From positions 1,207,501-1,222,500 of the forward strand of contig CAUJGJ010000332.1 in the NCBI GenBank assembly GCA_963170055.1: DNA of 15,000 nucleotides, given 5' to 3'. This stretch comes from Halisarca cf. caerulea. Lineage: Eukaryota; Porifera; Demospongiae; Chondrillida; Halisarcidae. Shown here piece after piece: positions 8,600 through 15,000 of this stretch. Each line of letters begins with the position of its first letter. Position 1 is the stretch's first letter. The notes below the pieces were generated by a model. It was not told where the DNA came from. It worked only from the letters and a program-made list of their open reading frames with translations, and ran no database searches. Position numbers and translations under genes: made by a program.

Positions 8600-9460
8600 C
8601 CTAGCGTCCACATGCAGTACACCTCGATACCAACCACATCCTGCAACCCTAGCTGCATATAGTAATATTGCTTTGTATAGCAGTAGTAACTGAGGACAAA
8701 TTAGTACACAACTTATTAGTAAGTGTTACAGTATTAGACTATAATAGTAAAATATATAGTAATAACTTACTTTACCACAATATAATCAAAGTTATACAGT
8801 ATGGGTTAACATCTTTGTAGTTTAAGGGAAGCTGCATATGCAGCAATGATATACATAAATTGAATATAATAATGCAAAACTCCTATTGACAATTGAACCC
8901 ATGCTCATGCACCCATTCGAGGGTTTCCTTGATTTTGGAAATTGGTAACGTGTGCATTTGCACATGCAGTGTTGTGAAATAAGGGACATGAGATAATATG
9001 TGCGAGCTACATATTGAAAGTATATAATACTATAGCTGGTGTGGGATACTCCCTGAAAGAAAGCGTGTTTAGGGTTACAGGAGGTGGTATATATCTGAGG
9101 TTAATTTCTAAATCAGTTGTGTATAGAGCTCTAGCTGCTGCAGTCATTCACGTATACCCTATAGTATACACTTGAGGTCGACGTTTTCTTGGGACTAATG
9201 CTACTCATGCACATGCAGTATAGATCTGTATACTTATAAGAACCTCATATTAATCTAATAGATGCACTCACTGCAAGTACTCCATGCAATCCTCATGCAT
9301 GAAAATACATAGTATGAGTATATACCTTTGCAGGGACTCAAGATTATTGCCTTGAAAACTTGTTTTAATGTATCCCTACATAAGAACCACTATACCATGG
9401 GATAGATTCTTAATATTGGGGCGTGGGGGTGCATGCACTTGAGGTATGTGTACACACACT
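8600..9460. other. Intergenic, no feature recognised
   Basis: AT-rich DNA upstream of the protease promoter. No open frame of note, no RNA gene and no clear repeat was seen. Small palindromes such as TGTGCATTTGCACA occur but are unremarkable. Confidence 0.5.
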
Positions 9461-9467
9461 ACAAATG

Positions 9468-9473
9468 CACACA

Positions 9474-9525
<52 letters not shown>
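9468..9525. repeat. (CA)n microsatellite
   Basis: A nearly uninterrupted CA dinucleotide run of about 58 bases. Both strands give open frames across it that are artefacts of the repeat. Confidence 0.95.
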
Positions 9526-9526
<1 letters not shown>

Positions 9527-10332
9527 GTACATAATACGCTTGACTAAACGTAGCACTAATCCCTCGCTTAATGCTCTGGAGCTTCTACAAGTCCAGAAAA
9601 TAAGCTGTAACAAAGACCGAAATTTTCACACCTGCGCATGCGAATTTGCGTGGACATGTCCCACATGCGGGGTGTAGGAAGATGATTCAAATTGGGGGAG
9701 GGGGGGCTCACCATGCAAGGTGAAGTACTTTGCTAAAAGTGTTGATTGTAGTAATTATTATACCAATTCAACAACTGTTACAATACACTAATGCCTCGGA
9801 AACAATAATATACTGTAGATAAGAGAAGTATTACTGATCAAAAACGACCAAAATAACCTAATCTCCTGTAATGATTGTTATCAGATAAAAAATTGTTAGC
9901 TACAGATGCAGTGTTTAATTTTCCAGTTTCATTTTTGAGTACATGGTCATTTCCTGTTACTTGCTTCCGGCTTCTGCTTCCAAAATGGCCACCAATAGAA
10001 TGTTGTGTAATGAGTTTTCTCAATGGCCGAGGTTAAAATGAAGGATCTGTTAGCAAATTCAATGCTGAGAATTTTCCGTATCTGAGTAGAATCGATCTGT
10101 ATGTCAGGTACTGACTGGAATGGTCTTTCCTAAAGAATATTTATCAAAAAGTTTTTTTTTGCAAAACTTTAAAGGCTGGAGTAGAAGGGGGCTCAGCCCC
10201 GGCCCCTGGATTTCAACTCAAGGGGGCTCAAACCCACCCTGTAGTATAGGTTCCTATGCCTCTGTAACACATAATAATAAGTCAGTATTTTTTCAGTATT
10301 CGTTACACACACGTACATGTAGAGATATGTTA
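9526..10332. other. Intergenic with isolated promoter-like motifs
   Basis: TGCGCATGCG at about 9635-9644 resembles an NRF1 half-palindrome. Around 9960-10030 there is an ETS-like CTTCCGG, then CAAAATGGCC (YY1-like) and ATGGCCGAGG, but I could not extend these into a gene: the frame from 10023 stops after 20 codons. A G/C-rich patch (10176-10245) with GGGGGCTCAGCCCC and a second GGGGGCTCA looks like transposon remnant. Confidence 0.4.
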
Positions 10333-10516
10333 TACAGTATAACCTTTAATTTTCACTGGGTGAAACTTTCGCGCATCTTGGATTTTAGCAATGTTTTGCC
10401 ATTGTACAAGAACTCGCTCTATATTTTAATGGGTATAAACTTTCGAAGATGTCTTCAAATCCGCAAAAACATAGAATTCAATATAAAACTACACCAAAAG
10501 TAAAGTGTATACAGTA
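10333..10516. mobile_element. 184-bp MITE, copy a
   Basis: The ends read TACAGTATAACCTTTAATTT and, from the other strand, TACTGTATACACTTTACTTT: imperfect terminal inverted repeats. The interior has TTTTGCCATTG-ACAAGA and AAACTTTCG blocks shared with the copy at 11765-11984. There is no coding capacity; copy a sits at the left end of duplicated module A. Confidence 0.7.
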
Positions 10517-11841
10517 GTTCTTTTATGAATCACATGCATGGATGAAATGCTTACATTTAAGACATTCATTACTAAATAATACTTTTACTTGTGTAAATTA
10601 TACCTGTCCTGTGCTTACTAGGTGTATCTGTGCTGTATTGTATATTACAGATGCCTGCATACACAGGCCGGTAGGCAGGATTAATTTTATCTGAGAGGGT
10701 GCTTTTCAGAATATTATGATGAACAATGGGACTATTTTGCGCAACAAAACATGGATGACAGAATTCAAGCGCCGTGTTCTAGTTTCAAATATTCTCAATC
10801 TTCTTGCATTTATGCTACCAGTTTGAATGCTTTAGAAAGTAAATGAATCAATACTCCCGAGTAAATCACTTCAAAATTTCCAAACAAGTATCATGAAATT
10901 CCACAAACTACTGTGCTTGATAGTTATTGGCCAAATATCTGAGAGTAATTTCAGTCACAAGGATGAGTTAAGGGTACCATTCCAGCAAAAAGGGGGGTAC
11001 TAACACATCCGATGCCCCCCCCCCCCCCGGCTACGGGCCTCATGCAATATATTATACAATGTCATATTATATTATACAAATCGTATTCAGTATATTATAC
11101 TGTAATTTGCATAACTGACATAATATGGTCTTGCATATCTTTGTTGGTTGCAGTTACCCAGTGTTATAGTCTTCTCACCAACCTACCCTGGATGGTGCAT
11201 GTGGGAGGAATAGGGAATTGTAAAGAGAGCCCATGCAAGGTAGGGTCAGTATAGTACGTACCTTGATGGCGCTTTACGTTGCTATCAATTAGGGAATATT
11301 TTATTAACAAGCCTATATCAGCAAAGAGCCCACTAATGTATGGTGACCATGGTTGATCATGTGTACCCTCTTTGTCGAGCCCTTGTGTCCGGCTCCACTG
11401 CTTGCTCTCCTTTGTGGTCAGCTGCAGGTACTGGCCCTTTGTCCCTGCATGCCCTCGCAGTACTCACTGGCTCAGCATATACCCAAACATCCTGTATTAA
11501 GATCATTACCTGGCATTTCCCAAAAGTATATAAGTAATTAAGTGAATAATATTAATTGCTGCTATAACCACATGCAAGCCTTAGTACATTAGTGTACCCC
11601 ATACCAGAGATTCTGAAGCTATAGCAACCCATAATTAACAGTCAACTGCTCTGATTAAGTGACCTGCTCCCTGCATATGCATGTGTATAATTGGCCCGGG
11701 AAATCCTAATGGGCCATGGCCGATGCATGCTCCTTTACTTTGACACACTTTGTTTGTTGTATGGTACTGTATACACACTTTAAACTTTTACAGGGTGTAT
11801 ATTTCGTGGATTTTGGCTTCTAGCAATTATTGCATTTTTAT
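10437..11841. repeat. Duplicated module, copy A
   Basis: This segment matches 13774-14888 in the same orientation. The first shared block (about 10437-10650) covers the right part of MITE copy a and following DNA. The second (about 11100-11841) includes a nearly identical stretch of about 310 bp (11322-11631) that differs from copy B at only a handful of positions. Copy A has an extra element at 10664-11040. Bounded by MITE ends on both sides, it looks like a composite non-autonomous element or MITE-associated segmental duplication; no transposase was recognised. Confidence 0.85.
10664..11040. mobile_element. 377-bp transposon with CAGGCC...GGCCT ends, in copy A only
   Basis: The left end is CAGGCCGGTAGGCAGG; the right end read on the other strand is AGGCCCGTAGCCGGGG, so the termini are inverted repeats of about 15 bp. 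The corresponding place in copy B has no such sequence, as expected for an insertion. Flanks TGCATACA and ATGCAATA may be a decayed 8-bp target duplication, which would suggest a hAT-like origin (inference). A run of 14 C lies just inside the right end. Confidence 0.65.
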
Positions 11842-11984
11842 ATTCACTGACGGCCATATTTTGCCATTGCACAAGAGCCCAATCTAAATTTTCTCAGATG
11901 TAAACTTTTGCGGATGGCTTTAATTCAAACCGCAGATACTGCAAATTCAAAACCACACAAAACTAAAGCATAATATATACGGTA
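11765..11984. mobile_element. 220-bp MITE, copy b
   Basis: Terminal inverted repeats read TACTGTATACACACTTTAAA at the left and TACCGTATATATTATGCTTT on the other strand at the right. The interior shares TTTTGCCATTGCACAAGA and AAACTTTTGC-GATGGCTT blocks with copy a. It lies at the right end of duplicated module A. Confidence 0.65.
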
Positions 11985-12218
11985 TATCAATTTACATAAA
12001 AATTTTATATAGATCATTGATTTCCATGATCACTATCACATAACAGTAAGAAAAATGTGAACTATACTGTTTAACAGGTAGGTTAAATAATATAAAAGTT
12101 TTAATTGAATTCACTACCCAGGAAAGGGCAGCATCCAGCTGCCTCATGCCTCACTAATAGACCTAATGGTCTGTTAAAGAGGCACCAGGTGGCACCCAGC
12201 CCTCTTCATTTTCTGGGT

Positions 12219-12295
12219 ACAACTTAACTAAGTTGTTTTGATCTACTGTTTGACCACCAGTTAAACAGTAGTTCAAATCAACTTAGTTTAGTTGT
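12219..12295. repeat. 33-bp inverted repeat (hairpin core)
   Basis: Arms 12219-12251 and 12263-12295 are complementary with three mismatches around an 11-base spacer. Similarity continues outward (GGCACC, GCCCTC-TCATTT on the left and their complements up to about 12333), so the full foldback spans roughly 12178-12333. It may be a smaller foldback element nested in the 628-bp one. Confidence 0.85.
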
Positions 12296-12368
12296 AAAGC
12301 CAGTAAATGAGGAGGGCCAGGTGCCTTCTTAAGGGTGATCCGTGGCCTTGCCTACTGGTCCAGGATGG

Positions 12369-12442
12369 GTTTCCTATAGCTCAGAAGGTAGAGCATCACC
12401 ATACAAAGCTGAAGGTCGCCGGTTCAATCCCAGCGGGAGTCC
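12369..12442 (+). pseudogene. tRNA-like sequence with A and B boxes, degenerate
   Basis: The layout follows a cloverleaf: acceptor GTTTCCT/GGGAGTC (weak, with wobble pairs), D stem GCTC/GAGC around AGAAGGTA, anticodon stem TCACC/GCTGA with one C-C mismatch around ATACAAA, variable AGGTC, T stem GCCGG/CCAGC with one mismatch around TTCAATC. The A box is TAGCTCAGAAGG (12377-12388) and the B box GGTTCAATCCC (12421-12431). The anticodon would be ACA, which animals hardly use, and there is one extra base between acceptor and D stem. Location inside a transposon and these defects point to a tRNA pseudogene or SINE head rather than a working tRNA. Confidence 0.65.
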
Positions 12443-12479
12443 ACTTTTCCTCATGGCTGCTTTTCAGTCCCACAGTAGA

Positions 12480-12671
12480 CTAGGCTAGGCTAGGCTAGGT
12501 TGGGTTGCCCTAGACTTATTTGACCATTACATCTGCTGCCAAGGGTGTAAGACCTCTTTTCCAGACTATCTAGGCTAGGCTAGGTTGGGTTGCCCTAGTC
12601 TAATTTGACCATTATATCGGCTGCTGAGGACCTGCTTTCCTGAATAACTAGGCAAGGTTGGGTTGCCCTAG
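12480..12671. repeat. Tandem repeats of a TAGGC / GGTTGGGTTGCCCTAG unit
   Basis: GGTTGGGTTGCCCTAG recurs at 12498, 12583 and 12656, spaced 85 and 73 bp. The first two are preceded by runs of CTAGG(C) pentamers and followed by a related TTTGACCATTA block; the third has a shortened lead and a variant, ATAACCATTA. The pentamer runs superficially resemble telomere repeats but are short and inside a transposable element. Confidence 0.8.
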
Positions 12672-12739
12672 ACTTCCATAACCATTAGGTGTGTTAGGGA
12701 GGCAGGAGGTTGCAGGATGCTGCCCTTTCCTGGGTAGTG

Positions 12740-13080
12740 ATATATTGTACATGGTTAAAACCACCAGTGTTTCGCATGCAGACTCAATGGTAGACGTATC
12801 ATAATAGCCATGTATGTATGTATACAATACATGTATTCAGAGGCATGTACAGCATGAGCTATTACAAGGCAAATGTACAGGCCTGGGTCACAGGGTGTTG
12901 GTGCTTATCTAGATTCCATAAATGTCCACAAGTGCAGCTATTGTATTATCACTATTGGATGTAGAAGTATTAAACTATAATATATATAATATAATATGGG
13001 ACACAGTTGAAAATCATATGGTTACAATCATTGTATTATATACAAATAACCTATATATGACAACCCAATGAATTAGTAGT
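12740..13080. other. AT-rich spacer, nothing recognised
   Basis: TA-rich DNA between the 628-bp element and the protease pseudogene. No open frame, RNA gene or clear repeat unit was seen. Confidence 0.5.
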
Positions 13081-13677
13081 CTATGTAAAAAATATTATAC
13101 CTACAATGTGATATAACAGATTGCACACTCCTTCATTGCGCTTTAGCCACAAGCAGGTATCAATGAACTTCTTCTTGCATGCTGGTACGAGATGCGAAGT
13201 TGAGGGAGCTCACAGTAGATGACTGTATGTGGACACCATAGGCATAGGGAGTAGTGGAGTTGTCATGGTCAAGTGTGTATGCCGGTCCACCACTCACCCC
13301 TCCAGCTACATCACATGTGTACTGGATTCGCTCATCATCACAGAAGGTCTGGCCCTTCCAACCCCACCAAGAAATAGTAGAGCATTGACGCTTGGGATAT
13401 CATTGCATTCACTGCAGTACATGAGATACGATGTATAAGAACGCTCATCCTTGTCACAAGGGTATCCACAGGCTGTCATGGACACTGTTGGCATGGGATC
13501 CCGATAGGCAAACCCCATATAGCAGGATGTGTTGATGGTGTTATTGTCCAGTAGTAGGAAGGCAAAGTCAAAACCACTTTGTCCATGACATGTGTATTCT
13601 GTTCAAATATAAGAACCTAGCTGGGTGGCATTAATGTGAACACCTTTGGTGTGACAGCTTCTTCCTAGATATATATA
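13081..13677 (-). pseudogene. Broken paralogue of the S1 serine-peptidase homologue
   Basis: Three minus-strand frames together align with residues of about 175-356 of the gene at 7441-8526. Matches include YLGRSCHTKG versus YFGRTCYTRG, GFAYRDPMPT versus GFAYQQPMPT, CGYPCD versus CGYPYD, and KKFIDTCLWL versus KFTDICLWL. An in-frame TGA lies at 13605-13603, one frameshift falls near 13380 and another near 13178. The N-terminal half with the catalytic His is missing; homology stops at a GT/TA repeat (13680-13713). The catalytic Ser is kept as GGVSGGPAY (codon AGT, 13294-13292), as is the Asp (GFDFAFLLLD). Introns could explain part of the disruption, but I see no convincing splice pair. Confidence 0.85.
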
Positions 13678-13678
13678 C

Positions 13679-13679
<1 letters not shown>

Positions 13680-13713
<34 letters not shown>
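13680..13713. repeat. (GT)n(TA)n microsatellite
   Basis: Six GT units pass into a TA run. This marks the point where homology between the pseudogene and the intact protease gene ends. Confidence 0.9.
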
Positions 13714-13714
<1 letters not shown>

Positions 13715-13998
13715 CATATCTATTGGAGTATGTTCTCCCAGTTTTCCTGTTGTAAATTTACACATGCACACTTGTAAACTTTCACCGTTGGCTTCAAATC
13801 TGCAAATTTGAAACGAGAATATAAAACTACACCAAACGTAAAGCGTATACAGTAGTTCTTTTATGAATCACATGCATGGATGAAATGCTTACATTTAAGA
13901 CGTACATTATTTAATAATATTTGTGCATAAATTCTAATAATTCCTATCTTGCACTTACCATGTGCGTCTGTGTTGTATTATGTAATGAAGATGCTTAT

Positions 13999-14006
<8 letters not shown>

Positions 14007-14062
<56 letters not shown>
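14007..14062. repeat. (TA)n microsatellite
   Basis: An uninterrupted AT dinucleotide run of about 56 bases in copy B, where copy A has the CAGGCC-ended insertion and other sequence. Runs of this kind are prone to length error in assemblies. Confidence 0.95.
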
Positions 14063-14067
<5 letters not shown>

Positions 14068-14619
14068 TATTATATATAATTTGTATAACTGACATTATAC
14101 ATATAGTGCTGCTTTGTTGGTTGCAGTTACCCAGTGTTATAGTCTTCTCACCAACCTACCCTGGATGGTGCATATGCATGTGGGAGGATTAGGAAGTTGT
14201 AAAGAGAGCCCATGCAAGGTAGATTCAGTATACCTTGATGGGGCTTTACTTTGCTATATATCACTTAATCAAAGGGAATTTTAATGCATTTATATGTATA
14301 CACAAGCCTTAGCTATATCAGCAGAGAGCCCACTAATGTATGGTGACCATGGTTGATCATGTGTACCCTCTTTGTCGAGCCCTTGTGTCCGGCTCCACTG
14401 CTTGCTCTCCTTTGTGGTCAGCTGCAGGTACTGGCCCTTTGCCCCTGCATGCCCTCGCAGTGCTCACTGGCTCAGCATATACCTAAAACATCCTGTATTA
14501 AGGTCATTACCAGGTATTTCCCAAAAGTATATAAGTAATTAAGTGAATAATATTAATTGCTGCTATAACCACATGCAAGCCTTAGTACATTAGTGTACCC
14601 CATACCAGAGATTCTGAAG

Positions 14620-14712
14620 CTATAGCAACCCTAGTTTGGCCTGCTACAACCATCCCATGCACGTATGCGTGCATACGTGGGACGGTCATATAGCAGTTCG
14701 GACTATAGCAAC
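14620..14712. mobile_element. Tiny foldback insertion flanked by a 10-bp direct repeat
   Basis: CTATAGCAAC occurs at 14620-14629 and again at 14703-14712, while copy A has it once (11619-11628). The intervening sequence runs from TAGTTTGGCC to TTCGGACTA and is palindromic throughout: its ends are imperfect inverted repeats and its centre contains CACGTATGC and GCATACGTG. It is therefore a small insertion with a target duplication, present only in copy B. Confidence 0.75.
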
Positions 14713-14888
14713 TCATAATTAATAGTCAACTGCTCTGATTGAGTGACCTGCTCCCTGCATATGGCATTGTGTATGATTGGCCCGGGAAATCCCAATGGGC
14801 CATGACCAATGCATGACACATTTTGTTTGATGTATGGTATTTTACGGGGTGTATATTTCGAGGATTTTGGCTTCTAGCAATGTTTGCA

Positions 14889-15000
14889 TCTTTGGGCCTG
14901 AGTACCTGGGATAGTACGCACTCCTGCATGGGTATAGAGTAAGCACTCCTCCTTCTCTCCCCTCCTAAGTTGATACACACAGGTTGTAAATTCATCCTGA
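14889..15000. other. Window edge, nothing recognised
   Basis: Homology to copy A ends just before this point, and the sequence up to the window edge matches nothing else in the window. A minus-strand open frame crossing from the repeat into this stretch shows no recognisable domain. Confidence 0.4.

Larger units (their letters stand above)
12112..12739. mobile_element. 628-bp element with 25-bp terminal inverted repeats
   Basis: The left end begins CACTACCCAGGAAAGGGCAG and continues CATCC. The right end is its exact reverse complement over 25 bases, with further similarity inward (CTGCCTC). No clear target-site duplication is visible: flanks are ATTGAATT and ATATATTG. Inside lie a long hairpin (core 12219-12295), a tRNA-like sequence (12369-12442) and a tandem array (12480-12671). 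It has no open frame for a transposase, so it is non-autonomous and compound. Confidence 0.85.
13774..14888. repeat. Duplicated module, copy B
   Basis: This is the second copy of the segment at 10437-11841, same orientation, about 3.0-3.3 kb away. It starts inside a truncated MITE (13774-13854, ending GTATACAGTA) and ends inside another MITE end (about 14839-14888, GTGTATATTTCGAGGATTTT). A long TA run replaces the left-centre of copy A. It has a private 83-bp insertion at 14620-14702. Confidence 0.85.

Noticed and set aside
10120..10503. 127-codon frame over the GGGGGCTCA patch and MITE copy a
   Set aside because: It crosses the boundary between unrelated repeat sequences and resembles no protein I know.
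12480..12590. CTAGG(C) pentamer runs as interstitial telomere repeats
   Set aside because: The runs are only a few units long, differ from the metazoan TTAGGG repeat and are part of the tandem units in a transposable element.
14726..14995. 89-codon minus-strand frame at the right edge
   Set aside because: It runs from repeat module B into unique DNA, shows no domain and lacks a partner in copy A.

Overview
The window is nuclear DNA from a eukaryote, most likely a marine invertebrate animal. A sponge-like genome is my inference, not something I can prove. The evidence is spliced genes with GT-AG introns, metazoan housekeeping proteins close to vertebrate versions, a secreted trypsin-fold protease, abundant CA/TA/GTAC microsatellites and many short inverted-repeat (MITE-like) elements. 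There are no operons and no bacterial features.

Region 1 (about 1-5700) is a head-to-head housekeeping pair. On the minus strand, five exons between 2503 and 349 encode ribosomal protein eL20 (RPL18A, 176 residues). On the plus strand, three exons between 2605 and 5700 encode the Sm-like protein LSM3 (101 residues). I rebuilt both genes by joining exons; every junction keeps frame. Their start codons are separated by only 101 bp, which contains a perfect NRF1-type palindrome, an E-box and a CCAAT box, so they probably share one bidirectional promoter. The introns carry a 56-bp minisatellite, CA repeats, a 125-bp foldback element and a 27-bp duplication.

Region 2 (5701-7440) is repeat-rich intergenic DNA: tetranucleotide and GT repeats plus an approximately 130-bp MITE-like element. 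No gene was recognised.

Region 3 (7441-8600) is an intronless minus-strand gene for a secreted 361-residue serine-peptidase homologue. It has a well-placed TATA box, a signal peptide, an acidic pro-region and an RERR cleavage site. His160 and Asp209 of the triad are present, but the expected catalytic serine is aspartate (Asp299), so it is predicted to be a pseudoprotease.

Region 4 (8600-15000) is a transposon graveyard. A module of about 1.1-1.4 kb occurs twice (10437-11841 and 13774-14888). Each copy is bracketed by members of one MITE family. The first copy carries an extra element of about 380 bp with CAGGCC/GGCCT ends, and the second an extra 83-bp foldback insertion. Between them lies a 628-bp element with 25-bp inverted ends that contains a long hairpin, a tRNA-like sequence and tandem repeats. 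Next to it is a broken paralogue of the protease (about 13081-13677), which kept the catalytic serine its intact neighbour lost.
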